Below are positions 32,410 through 40,521 of a stretch of 60,371 nt of DNA, in pieces. The DNA comes from JAHWKV01 sp040905365 (GTDB lineage Bacteria; Actinomycetota; CADDZG01; JAHWKV01), in contig JBBDRQ010000006.1 in NCBI GenBank assembly GCA_040905365.1, positions 1 to 60,371 on the forward strand. Reading direction: 5' to 3'. The translations under genes were made by a program, and so were the position numbers. The notes under the pieces are model-generated. The model searched no databases and was not told the origin of the DNA. It was given only the letters and a program-made list of their open reading frames with translations. Position 1 is the first letter of the stretch. Every line of letters starts with the position of its first letter.

Positions 32410-34187
32410 GAACTCATTGGTGCGCTGAGCTAAGGCGCGAGCACGTCGGCAAGCGCGTGGAGCTGGCCGGGTGGGTCCACCGACGTCGGGATCACGGAGG
32501 GGTAATTTTCCTTGACCTGCGGGACCGGGAGGGCTTGGCTCAGGTGGTCGTTCATCCCGAAGAGCAGCCCCAAGCCTTCGAGGTGGCCGACGCGGTGCGC
32601 CCAGAGTACGTGCTGAGTGTCAGCGGTCTGGTGCGTCCCCGCCTGCCCGGCGCAGAGAACCCGAACCTGCCCACCGGCGACGTAGAAATTGCGGCGGACG
32701 CCATGAAGATCATCAACAGGGCGAAGACTCCGCCCTTCCAGATCGAAGACCGTGTGGAGGTCAAAGAGGAGATTCGACTGAAGTACAGGTACTTGGATCT
32801 GCGGCGTCCGGAGATGCTCGAGGGGCTGCGCATGCGGCACGAAACGATCAAGGCGATCCGGGACTTCTTCGACTCCGAGGAGTTTATCGAGGTGGAAACC
32901 CCCATGCTCAACAAGAGCACTCCGGAGGGAGCGCGCGATTATCTGGTTCCGTCGCGGCTGCAGCCGGGCAGCTTCTTTGCCCTTCAGCAATCTCCGCAGC
33001 TATTCAAGCAGCTGCTGATGGTAGCCGGGTTGGACCGCTACTACCAGATTGTCAGGTGCTTTAGAGATGAAGACCCCCGGGCCGATCGCCAGCCTGACTT
33101 TACGCAACTGGATATGGAGATGTCGTTTGCCGACGAGGCCGTCGTACGTAGTTGCGCCGAACGGATGTTTGCGGCTGTGATGCGCAAAACGCTGGGCGTG
33201 GAGATCGAGTTGCCCTTTCCGGCACTGAGCTACGCGGACGCTATGGACCTGTACGGCTCCGACAAACCCGACCTCCGCTTCGGTCTGCAGATGGTAGATC
33301 TGACCAAGATCTTCGCCGAGACCGGTGTGAAGATGTTCAGCGGAGCCCTGGATGCCGGGGGGGTGGTCAAGGGACTTAGGGTCCCGGACGGATCGAAGTT
33401 CTCCCGTAAAGATCTTGACGGGTTGGTGTCGGTCGCCAAGACCTTTGGAGCCGGGGGCATGGCCTGGCTCACCTACAGCGAACAGGGCGCGACCGGGCCT
33501 TTAACCAAGGCGCTTACCTCCGCAGAGATAAAAGGCGTTCGGTCGGAGGCCGACGCGCGCCCGGGCGATATCGTCCTGTTGGTTTGCGACACGCTTCGGG
33601 TTGCTCAGAAGGCGTTGGGCGAGGTGCGGCTGGTGCTGGCGGACAAGCTGGACTTGCGGCCGGATTTGGAGCCCACCGATCCGCTGGCGTGGCGGTTTTT
33701 GTGGGTGGTAGATGCGCCGATGGTTGAGTGGAACCCCAAGGAGAGCCGCTGGGACCCCACACACCATCCGTTTACCGCGCCGCACGCCTCGGATGTAGGT
33801 TTGGTCGACGACGACCCGGGGGCCGTGCGCTCCCGGTCCTACGACGCGGTCCTGAACGGCTGGGAGGTGGCCGGGGGCAGTGTACGTATTCACGATCCGC
33901 AGTTGCAGCGGAAGGTCTTTGGTTTGATCGGGATTGACGAGGCCAAGGCGGAGCGAATGTTCGGCTGGTTTGTGGACGCATTCGATTACGGCGCCCCGCC
34001 GCACGGGGGGATAGCCGCAGGGGTCGACCGTTTGGTGGCGCTGATTGCCCGGCGGGACAGCATCCGCGAGGTGATGGCGTTCCCCAAGAGTTCGGCGATG
34101 ACCGATCTGATGACCGGTGCTCCCGATGCGGTCGATCCCTCGCTGCTGGACGATCTGCACATAACGGTGGTGGCGCCCGAGGAGTAG
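32406..34187 (+). CDS. aspS: Aspartyl-tRNA synthetase, non-discriminating type
   Basis: This 593-aa bacterial AspRS has an N-terminal OB fold (WVHRRRDHGGVIFLDLRDR), the class II core (QQSPQLFKQLLM, FRDEDPRADRQPDFTQLD), the GAD insertion (about 300-420) and motif 3 GIAAGVDRLVALI. The His in RRRDHGG occupies the site where discriminating E. coli-type enzymes have Leu; His there is characteristic of non-discriminating AspRS that also makes Asp-tRNA-Asn. If so, the organism should depend on GatCAB for Asn-tRNA. The start is GTG 32406 overlapping the hisS stop; the long open frame upstream is inside hisS. Confidence 0.96.
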   Translation: MRTHWCAELRREHVGKRVELAGWVHRRRDHGGVIFLDLRDREGLAQVVVHPEEQPQAFEVADAVRPEYVLSVSGLVRPRLPGAENPNLPTGDVEIAADAMKIINRAKTPPFQIEDRVEVKEEIRLKYRYLDLRRPEMLEGLRMRHETIKAIRDFFDSEEFIEVETPMLNKSTPEGARDYLVPSRLQPGSFFALQQSPQLFKQLLMVAGLDRYYQIVRCFRDEDPRADRQPDFTQLDMEMSFADEAVVRSCAERMFAAVMRKTLGVEIELPFPALSYADAMDLYGSDKPDLRFGLQMVDLTKIFAETGVKMFSGALDAGGVVKGLRVPDGSKFSRKDLDGLVSVAKTFGAGGMAWLTYSEQGATGPLTKALTSAEIKGVRSEADARPGDIVLLVCDTLRVAQKALGEVRLVLADKLDLRPDLEPTDPLAWRFLWVVDAPMVEWNPKESRWDPTHHPFTAPHASDVGLVDDDPGAVRSRSYDAVLNGWEVAGGSVRIHDPQLQRKVFGLIGIDEAKAERMFGWFVDAFDYGAPPHGGIAAGVDRLVALIARRDSIREVMAFPKSSAMTDLMTGAPDAVDPSLLDDLHITVVAPEE

Positions 34188-34219
34188 GGCGCTGCGAGGA
34201 GAGACTTGGTGCATTTCTT

Positions 34220-35521
34220 GTGAACGATCTGTTCTCGGAGTCGCTGCTGTCCAGGTTCGACGAGTTCGCGCCGCTCGCCGCCCGCATGCGCCCGCGCTCT
34301 CTCGATGAGTTTATTGGCCAGGAACACCTGTTGGGCCCCGGTACTCCTCTGCGGGTCCTGGTCGAGAGCGGCACCAGCGCCTCGTTAATACTGTGGGGCC
34401 CACCCGGTACGGGTAAGACTTCACTGGCCAGCATTGTGGCAGCCGGCACCAAATCGCGCTTCGCGGAGCTTTCGGCGGTCAACGCTACGGTCGCCGAGGT
34501 TCGCAAAGCTATCAGTGAGGCCAAAGATGTGCTTGCTGCCAACGGCCGCAAGACGATCCTGTTCATCGACGAGGTGCATCGGTTCAACAAGGGCCAGCAA
34601 GACGCTTTGCTGCCCGCCGTGGAGAACCGGTGGGTCACCCTCATAGGCGCTACCACCGAAAACCCTTACTTCGAGTTGATCTCGGCGCTGCTATCCCGCT
34701 GCCTGCTGGTAAGGCTGGAGGCCCTAGGCTCCGAGCAGATCAAGGAGCTACTGCGCCGTGCGCTGTCCGACAAACCACGCGGCCTGGGCGGCCGCGTGGA
34801 CGTAGAGGAGTCCGCCTTCGACCATATCGTCGACACCTCGGGCGGGGATGCCCGTTCGGCGCTCAACGCTCTGGAGGTTTGTGTGGCCGGCGCCGAGGCG
34901 GGCCAGGAGAACTCGGTGACCCTGGCCATGGCCAAGCGTTGTTTGCAGAGGCGCCAGGTTCGCTACGACAAGCATGCAGATCAGCACTTCGAGGTGGCGT
35001 CTGCGTTTATTAAGAGCATGAGAGGATCGGACCCGGATGCGGCGCTGTTTTGGCTGGCGCGCATGTTGGAGGCGGGTGAGGACGCTCGCTTTATCGCTCG
35101 GCGCATCGTCATCGCAGCGTCCGAGGATGTCGGCAACGCCGACCCGATGGCGCTGGTCGTGGCCGTGGCGGCCGCCCACGCGCTGGAGCAGGTGGGTTTG
35201 CCGGAGGCGCAGCTCAACCTGTCGCAGGCGGTTACCTACGTGGCGTGCGCGCCCAAGTCGAACGCTTCGACCAAGGCTATTCAGGCGGCGATGGAGGATG
35301 TGCGCAAGGCGGGCAACGCCGAGGTTCCTGCGCACCTGAGAACGCACTTTTCGCGCAAGGACCGGGATCCCGGTTACGAGAATCCGCACGATCACGGCGG
35401 CTGGGTCCGGCAAAGCTACCTGCCCAAGGGCGTGGATCCGAAGCACTATTACCAGCCGACCGAGCGCGGCCGGGAGGCGGAACTAAAAAGGCGCCTCGAC
35501 GACCTGAACAAATTGCGGTAA
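34220..35521 (+). CDS. rarA: Replication-associated recombination protein A (MgsA/RarA)
   Basis: This 433-aa clamp-loader-like AAA+ ATPase has ARMRPRSLDEFIGQEHLLGPG, Walker A GPPGTGKTS, Walker B ILFIDEVHRFNKGQQDALL, sensor 1 GATTENPYFE and the MgsA C-terminal tetramerisation domain with DRDPGYENPHDHGGWV. It acts at stalled replication forks. It starts with GTG, 32 bp after aspS, and probably belongs to the hisS-aspS transcript. Confidence 0.96.
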   Translation: MNDLFSESLLSRFDEFAPLAARMRPRSLDEFIGQEHLLGPGTPLRVLVESGTSASLILWGPPGTGKTSLASIVAAGTKSRFAELSAVNATVAEVRKAISEAKDVLAANGRKTILFIDEVHRFNKGQQDALLPAVENRWVTLIGATTENPYFELISALLSRCLLVRLEALGSEQIKELLRRALSDKPRGLGGRVDVEESAFDHIVDTSGGDARSALNALEVCVAGAEAGQENSVTLAMAKRCLQRRQVRYDKHADQHFEVASAFIKSMRGSDPDAALFWLARMLEAGEDARFIARRIVIAASEDVGNADPMALVVAVAAAHALEQVGLPEAQLNLSQAVTYVACAPKSNASTKAIQAAMEDVRKAGNAEVPAHLRTHFSRKDRDPGYENPHDHGGWVRQSYLPKGVDPKHYYQPTERGREAELKRRLDDLNKLR

Positions 35522-35854
35522 ACCCGCCGGGAAGTTCCGGAGGTTCGGTGAGTTTGGGCCGGACTGCATCCGGGGCTATCGTTCTCCCCGGCTCCAGCGC
35601 CCTCCAACAAGCGACTGCCCGAGTCAAGCAGCCACCCGGATGCGTCCGGCAGACCCTGTCGAGGCGTAAGCGCCTCGTTGGTTTCCGAACACCGCGGGAA
35701 AGGGTTGTGGGGGACCCCCCGGCCGGAGTTTTCGTTAAAAACTCCCGGCGAGGTTTGAATCTGCCTTGGGCGGGAAACACCGGTGTTAAGCGTTCAACGG
35801 TTGTCCGATTGGCAACTGTGGCCACAAAAGTCAGGAAGGGGTAACCTAGTTTCT
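35522..35854. other. 333-bp non-coding region with several strong stem-loops
   Basis: No credible gene lies here. A long dyad pairs CCGGACTGCATCCGGG (35559-35574) with CCCGGATGCGTCCGG (35635-35649) across 60 bases. CGAGGCG/CGCCTCG (35661-35678) forms a tetraloop hairpin. GCCGGAGTTTT (35722-35732) pairs with AAAACTCCcGGC (35738-35749). AACACCGGTGTT (35776-35787) is a perfect palindrome 68 bp before the next gene. The first hairpins could end the rarA transcript; the whole could be an uncharacterised structured RNA or a leader. Confidence 0.55.
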
Positions 35855-36361
35855 GTGAATAGCTCGTTCCGAAATCTCTTCAAGCCGATAGGGCCGGAGA
35901 CGGTCACCTCCAACCCACCGCGCACGTGGCAGGGCTCATCCGGCGCCGGCTCATCCGGCTCCACCTTCCCCCTCAATGAGTTCTTGCTGGCCTTGGCCTT
36001 TGCTCTGGTCGGCGCGCTGGTGGTTGCGGGAGCTTTGTTCGGCTTCAGCGGATCCCCCAATGAACTGATGGGGGAGAACCTGGGGAACATGATGGTCGCC
36101 GGTGTGGCTGCCACCCTGGGTTCCTTTGTAGGCGGCATGCTGGCCGGCGGCTCTGCCAAGGAGCTGGTCGGGCCCTTTTCGGCCGTGCCGGTAGCGTCGA
36201 TACTGCTCGTGGGCATTTGGGCGGCCGCCGGGGTGACGGATTCGCTCCTGCTGCTGACCGGGGCTACTTTCATTCCTATGGGAGCGGGCGTAGCAGTCGG
36301 TTTTCTGGTTCGCGCCGGCGTACAGACGCTGGCGGAGAAAGCCAAACGCTCTTCCGTTTGA
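35855..36361 (+). CDS. Small glycine-rich membrane protein
   Basis: This 168-aa protein of unknown function has an N-terminal 45-residue Ser/Gly/Pro cytoplasmic segment, followed by four hydrophobic helices with many Gly and Ala (about 50-72, 84-104, 112-130, 136-158). It resembles the loosely conserved four-TM TIGR04086-like membrane proteins only in layout. GTG at 35855 is the most likely start; GGAAGGGG lies rather far (about 14 bases) upstream. Confidence 0.65.
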   Translation: MNSSFRNLFKPIGPETVTSNPPRTWQGSSGAGSSGSTFPLNEFLLALAFALVGALVVAGALFGFSGSPNELMGENLGNMMVAGVAATLGSFVGGMLAGGSAKELVGPFSAVPVASILLVGIWAAAGVTDSLLLLTGATFIPMGAGVAVGFLVRAGVQTLAEKAKRSSV

Positions 36362-36367
36362 GCGAAC

Positions 36368-36607
36368 ATGTCACCGAGCCCTTCTATGATGGGCGCCGTG
36401 AGTGATTCAACACCATTTGTAATTCCCGAGTCGGCGCACCAGCGCTATCTTGCTCAGCAGCGTCGCAAGCGGCGGCGCGTGGTGAGGGAAGCGCTTCAGC
36501 TGGGGCACACCGTTTCCTATGATCGCCAGACGCTCATGCAAGACGGCTGGGGCCCCAAGGTCATCGAGAAGGTCACTGACCGGCAGTTGCAGTTGCCCGA
36601 GGCCTGA
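36368..36607 (+). CDS. Small basic protein of unknown function
   Basis: This protein of up to 79 aa is charged and helical, with an RRKRRRVVREAL block in the middle and TLMQDGWGPKVIEKVTDRQL at the end, no TM. The first ATG (36368) has no ribosome-binding site; ATG at 36389 and GTG at 36398 are alternatives giving about 70 residues. It may bind nucleic acid given its basic block, but that is only composition. Confidence 0.5.
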   Translation: MSPSPSMMGAVSDSTPFVIPESAHQRYLAQQRRKRRRVVREALQLGHTVSYDRQTLMQDGWGPKVIEKVTDRQLQLPEA

Positions 36608-36651
36608 CCACTGGTGATCCATTAATCCGCTCCCGCGGATAGGGTGGGTCT

Positions 36652-36891
36652 ATGACACAGCAATGGCTCAATTCAGAAGTGAAGATCGTCGAACTCGCGG
36701 ATCCCAACCGGGAGGTTGCGGGCACCATGGGCCTGGTAGAGGACCCTGCGGTCGGGGACGTGGGTACGGTCATATACGAGTTCCCGCCGCCGGACCTGCG
36801 AGTCACCGTGGAGAAGAAAGACCCCGCGGGCAACACGATCTGGTTTGCCGACTTTGCCCGGGACGAGCTCGAGCTGCTCCCGCCGGACTGA
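36652..36891 (+). CDS. Small DUF4926-like beta protein
   Basis: In this 79-aa protein, the core DPAVGDVGTVIYEF followed by alternating hydrophobic strands and a terminal FARDELELLP resembles the SH3-like DUF4926 small proteins (GDVGTVV...L). Those occur alone or near toxin-antitoxin genes; no partner is evident here. ATG start, no clear Shine-Dalgarno sequence. Confidence 0.6.
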   Translation: MTQQWLNSEVKIVELADPNREVAGTMGLVEDPAVGDVGTVIYEFPPPDLRVTVEKKDPAGNTIWFADFARDELELLPPD

Positions 36892-36922
36892 CGCGATTGG
36901 CTTAAGCCCAAAGGGGTCGGCA

Positions 36923-37282
36923 CTAGACGATACGAAAAGGCGGGCCGACGGTCGGCTCGCTTGGCGGCGGTCCGCCGTTGGCCAACAGGGCCTTTAGGCG
37001 TTCGGCTACGACTCTTTCAACCCGGGCAGAGTATCGACGGAGCCCCCAAGGCAGCTTGCCCCGGACCTCCACCGTCGAAGAGTCCACCTTGACGGTGCCC
37101 GAGAGCGGGAACATACCCAGTTTCAGCCGGAAACGGCGCTCATTGTCCTCCCAACTCGGGTCTTCATCCACCTTGGGGTCGGCGAGCATCGCCTGGGTTT
37201 CCGACAGGAGCAGTTCGATGCGTCGTCGCGCCACGGGCACGGGCAGGGAGTGCGGCGCAGACACGTAGAAGGCTTTGGCCAT
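36923..37282 (-). CDS. Polyhydroxyalkanoic acid system family protein (PF09650-like)
   Basis: This 119-aa protein has the order of that family: APHSLPVPVARRRIELLLSE at the N-terminus, a beta sheet with FPLSGTVKVDSSTVEVRGKLPWGL, and a long C-terminal helix RVERVVAERLKALL. The name is historical; members occur in organisms without PHA. No PHA synthase is in the window. It is convergent with the DUF4926-like gene and divergent from alaS. Confidence 0.65.
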   Translation of the reverse strand: MAKAFYVSAPHSLPVPVARRRIELLLSETQAMLADPKVDEDPSWEDNERRFRLKLGMFPLSGTVKVDSSTVEVRGKLPWGLRRYSARVERVVAERLKALLANGGPPPSEPTVGPPFRIV

Positions 37283-37360
37283 TGGCGCGATTCTACGCAG
37301 CCGGGCGTGGTCGAGTCACCTTATGCTCTGGCGTAGGCTTAACCTGGCAAAGGAGGACGA

Positions 37361-37410
37361 TTGAACCCGGCACGCAGGAGCGCATGAACCTTATCGTTCA
37401 GGGGCGGTAG
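37361..37410 (+). promoter_or_regulatory. Two tandem micro-ORFs in the alaS leader
   Basis: AAAGGAGGA (37349-37358 region) precedes a TTG at 37361 that opens an eight-codon frame (MNPARRSA, stop 37385-37387). Its TGA overlaps the ATG at 37384 of a second eight-codon frame (MNLIVQGR, stop 37408-37410), which has AGGAG four bases upstream. Both are better placed for ribosomes than alaS itself, whose ATG at 37445 lacks a Shine-Dalgarno sequence. The first contains two Ala codons. A leader-peptide control of alaS is inference. Confidence 0.4.
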
Positions 37411-37412
37411 TG

Positions 37413-37429
37413 TGTCATCTCAGATGACA
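37413..37429. promoter_or_regulatory. TGTCATCT-C-AGATGACA palindrome before alaS
   Basis: A perfect 8-bp inverted repeat around one base ends 15 bp before the alaS ATG. As DNA it looks like a dimeric regulator site (GntR-like in style). As RNA it would form a stem next to the start codon only with a minimal loop, so a DNA site is more likely. Confidence 0.5.
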
Positions 37430-37444
37430 GAGCGGTCAAGTTAG

Positions 37445-40096
37445 ATGGACACACCCCAGATCCGTCGCACCTTCCTGGACTTTTTCGCCGCGCGCTCGCA
37501 CGAGGTGGTGCCGTCCGCTTCCTTGGTGCCCGACGACCCCACGCTGCTGCTGACCAACGCCGGGATGGTTCCGTTCAAGCCGTATTTCCTGGGTCAAAAG
37601 CCGGCCCCGTACCCGAGAGCGACATCGGTACAGAAATGCTTTCGTGAGATCGACCTCGAGGAGGTGGGCAAAACCGCCCGCCACCTGACCTTCTTCGAGA
37701 TGCTCGGCAATTTCTCCTTCGGCGACTACTTCAAGCTCGAAGCCTGCCGCTGGGGCTGGGAGATGCTCACGCAGGGCTTCGGTATTGACCCGGATCGCCT
37801 ATGGATCACGGTGTTCGAGAGTGACGACGAGGCGGCGGAAATCTGGCTGAAGGAAGTGGGAGTGGCTCCCGAGCGCGTATTGAGGAGGTCCAGGGCTCAG
37901 GGCAACTTCTGGGACATGGGCGTCGCGGGGCCGTGCGGGCCTTGCTCCGAGCTGCTTTACGACCGCGGCGAGGGGTTCGGTGAGGCCTACGACGGGACCA
38001 ACGAGCTGGACGAAGAGCGCTATCTCGAGGTCTGGAACCTGGTGTTCATGCAGCACATGCAAAACGATCACGGGGAGATCGTCGGCGACCTGCCTAACAA
38101 GAACGTGGACACCGGCATGGGACTGGAGCGCCTGGCGTCGGTTCTTCAGGATGTGCCGTCGGCCTTCGAGATCGACTCCATCGCTCCTGTCCTGCGAGTT
38201 GCGGAGAGCCTGACCGGACGCACCTATGGCGAGTCGCACTCTTCGGACGTGGGTCTGCGCGTTCTGGCCGAGCACTCCCGCTCCATGACCATGCTGATCG
38301 CGGACGGCGTTTTGCCCGGGAACGTGGGCAGGGGGTACGTACTTCGCCGGTTGATCCGTCGCGGGGCTCGCCACGCCCGGCTTCTGGGATTGGATGATCT
38401 GGTGCTGCACAAGCTGACCGATGTGGTGATCGACGCCTTTGAGAGCGACTACCCCGAGGTGGGCCGCAACAGCAAGTTGATACGAGCTGTGGTGGAGAAG
38501 GAAGAGTCTCGGTTCGAGGAGACCCTGCGGCAGGGACTGGGGATCCTGGAGGAGGAGATAGCCGAACTGAAGCGGGCGGGAGGGGACCGGATCTCCGGCG
38601 AACTCACCTTCAAGCTGCACGACACCTACGGGTTCCCGCTCGATCTGACCTCTGACATCGCAGCCGAGGAAGACCTGCAGGTGGATCGAAGGCGATTCGA
38701 CGAGCTCATGCGCAAGCAGCGCACCCGCGCCAGAGCAGCCCGACCGGGCAGCGTCAAGGATGCACCGCACAATGAAGCTTTGGAGGAGATCAAGCAGACC
38801 CTCGGGCTCACGGAGTTCGAGGGCTACGAGAAACTGACGCTGGATACTGATTTGGTGGGCCTGCTTCAAGGGCAGGTGGCGACGCAGGTGTTGGGCGAAG
38901 GAAGCACGGGAGAGCTGGTTTTGCGATCGAGCCCCCTGTATCCGCGCGGCGGCGGCCAGGTGGGCGACCGCGGCGTTATCCGCACCGATTCCGGGCTGTT
39001 CGAGGTGCACGACACCTTCTGGGCGGTCCCGGGTGTAATTGTCCACTCCGGTTCGGTAATAGAGGGCGAGGTGCGGGCAGGTCAGCAGGTCCAGGCGTCC
39101 GTGGATTCCGCCCATCGCGAAGGGGTGACCCAAGCCCACACCGCAACCCACATGCTGCACTGGGCTTTGCGGGAGCTGCTGGGCGAACACGCACGCCAAC
39201 AGGGATCCCTGGTGGAGCCGGGCCGGCTGCGTTTCGACTTCAATCACTACGAGGCGCTCGATCCCGACCGGGTGGCCGAGATCGAGGAGGTAATCAACCG
39301 CCGCCTGATCTGGGATGATTCGGTCCGGGCGTTCGAAACTACCTACGACTACGCCATGAGTATCGGTGCGATGGCGCTGTTCGGGGAGAAGTACGGCGAC
39401 TACGTCAGGGTGGTGGAAGTAGGCGATTACTCCAAGGAGCTGTGTGGCGGCACCCACGTTCACCGCACGGGCAACATAGGTTTGGTCAAGCTCATCCACG
39501 AAGGCTCGGTAGCCGCCGGGGTGCGCCGGGTGGAGGCACTAACGGGTCCTGCCGGACTCAACTACCTAAACGCTCAGGCGGAGCGGTTGAGCCGGGTGGC
39601 CGAGCGGTTGAAAACCGAGCCCGATCAGGTTCTGGAGCGGTTGGAGAAGACGCTGGAGTCAATCGCCGAGATGCAGGCGGAGCTCAACCAGCTGGCCGCG
39701 CAGGGACAGAAAGAGGAGGTACGCAGGATCCTGGCCTCCGATGCGGTGCGTAATGTGGACGGAGCCCGGCTGGCGATCTGGCGCAAGGATTCCAGTCCGG
39801 TGGACGAGCTTAGAAAGCTGGCTGCAGCCGTGCGCGACGAGCTCGGGTCGGGAGTGGCGGTAGTGGGTTCGGCCAACAACGGCAAGGCGAACTTGATCGC
39901 CGCGGTCTCCAAGGACCTGGTGGACAAAGGTCTCTCGGGACAGGACCTGGTCACCGCGGGCGCCAAGCTGCTCGGCGGCGGCGGCGGGGGACGTCCGGAA
40001 CTGGCGGTGGCCGGCGGCTCTAAGCAGTCGGAGATCGACAACGCGCTCAAGGCGGTGGAGAGCGAGGTAAGGCGGGCTCTGCAGGAGTCGTCTTGA
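37445..40096 (+). CDS. alaS: Alanyl-tRNA synthetase
   Basis: This 883-aa protein has the class II catalytic core (IRRTFLDFFAARSHEVVPS, TNAGMVPFKPYFLG, GVAGPCGPCSELLYDRG), the tRNA-recognition region, and the editing domain with HTATH and CGGTHVHRTGNIG zinc ligands. The C-Ala domain contains coiled-coil and GGGGGGRPELAVAGG. The length is typical. It charges tRNA-Ala and clears Ser/Gly. It heads an operon with ruvX, mltG and aroE, each coupled by a TTGA overlap. Confidence 0.98.
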   Translation: MDTPQIRRTFLDFFAARSHEVVPSASLVPDDPTLLLTNAGMVPFKPYFLGQKPAPYPRATSVQKCFREIDLEEVGKTARHLTFFEMLGNFSFGDYFKLEACRWGWEMLTQGFGIDPDRLWITVFESDDEAAEIWLKEVGVAPERVLRRSRAQGNFWDMGVAGPCGPCSELLYDRGEGFGEAYDGTNELDEERYLEVWNLVFMQHMQNDHGEIVGDLPNKNVDTGMGLERLASVLQDVPSAFEIDSIAPVLRVAESLTGRTYGESHSSDVGLRVLAEHSRSMTMLIADGVLPGNVGRGYVLRRLIRRGARHARLLGLDDLVLHKLTDVVIDAFESDYPEVGRNSKLIRAVVEKEESRFEETLRQGLGILEEEIAELKRAGGDRISGELTFKLHDTYGFPLDLTSDIAAEEDLQVDRRRFDELMRKQRTRARAARPGSVKDAPHNEALEEIKQTLGLTEFEGYEKLTLDTDLVGLLQGQVATQVLGEGSTGELVLRSSPLYPRGGGQVGDRGVIRTDSGLFEVHDTFWAVPGVIVHSGSVIEGEVRAGQQVQASVDSAHREGVTQAHTATHMLHWALRELLGEHARQQGSLVEPGRLRFDFNHYEALDPDRVAEIEEVINRRLIWDDSVRAFETTYDYAMSIGAMALFGEKYGDYVRVVEVGDYSKELCGGTHVHRTGNIGLVKLIHEGSVAAGVRRVEALTGPAGLNYLNAQAERLSRVAERLKTEPDQVLERLEKTLESIAEMQAELNQLAAQGQKEEVRRILASDAVRNVDGARLAIWRKDSSPVDELRKLAAAVRDELGSGVAVVGSANNGKANLIAAVSKDLVDKGLSGQDLVTAGAKLLGGGGGGRPELAVAGGSKQSEIDNALKAVESEVRRALQESS

Positions 40097-40521
40097 CCGT
40101 CTTGGGGATTGACCCGGGCACCAGACGGGTAGGGGTGGCGGTATCCGACGCGGGGGACACCGTGGCTCTTCCTCTGGCGGTTGTTCAGCGCAAGGACGAC
40201 GACTCATATATCGAGGAGCTGGTTGAAATAGCCCGGGTACGCGAGGCGGACCGCATCGTCGTCGGCCTGCCGCGCCGGCTGGACGGCAGCGACGGGCCCG
40301 AAGCGCACGCGGCTATGCATCTGGCGAAGACGCTGCGCACCCGGCTCGGCCTGCCGGTGCATCTGGTGGACGAGCGCTTCACGACGCGTATAGCCGAAGA
40401 TGCGCTTTCTGTTGTCAAGGTCAGCGCTCGCAGACAAAGACCTGTGGTAGACAAGGTGGCGGCGACCCTTTTGCTGCAAGGTTTCTTGGATTCGGACAAG
40501 CCCAAGGTGGAGAACACTTGA
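40093..40521 (+). CDS. ruvX: Putative pre-16S rRNA nuclease / Holliday junction resolvase (YqgF)
   Basis: This 142-aa RNase H-like protein has LGIDPGTRRVGVAVSD (first catalytic Asp), VVGLPRRLDGSDGPEA and LVDERFTT with the second acidic residue. YqgF matures the 16S rRNA 5' end in E. coli and is proposed as a resolvase. TTG start overlapping the alaS stop (TTGA). alaS-ruvX-mltG is a conserved order. Confidence 0.95.
   Translation: MTVLGIDPGTRRVGVAVSDAGDTVALPLAVVQRKDDDSYIEELVEIARVREADRIVVGLPRRLDGSDGPEAHAAMHLAKTLRTRLGLPVHLVDERFTTRIAEDALSVVKVSARRQRPVVDKVAATLLLQGFLDSDKPKVENT

Noticed and set aside
36923..37282. PHA storage locus
   Set aside because: Only a PF09650-like protein is present; no phaC or phasin gene.
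37799..39499. 566-codon minus-strand frame in alaS
   Set aside because: Antisense to a full-length AlaRS with all motifs; a GC-skew artefact.
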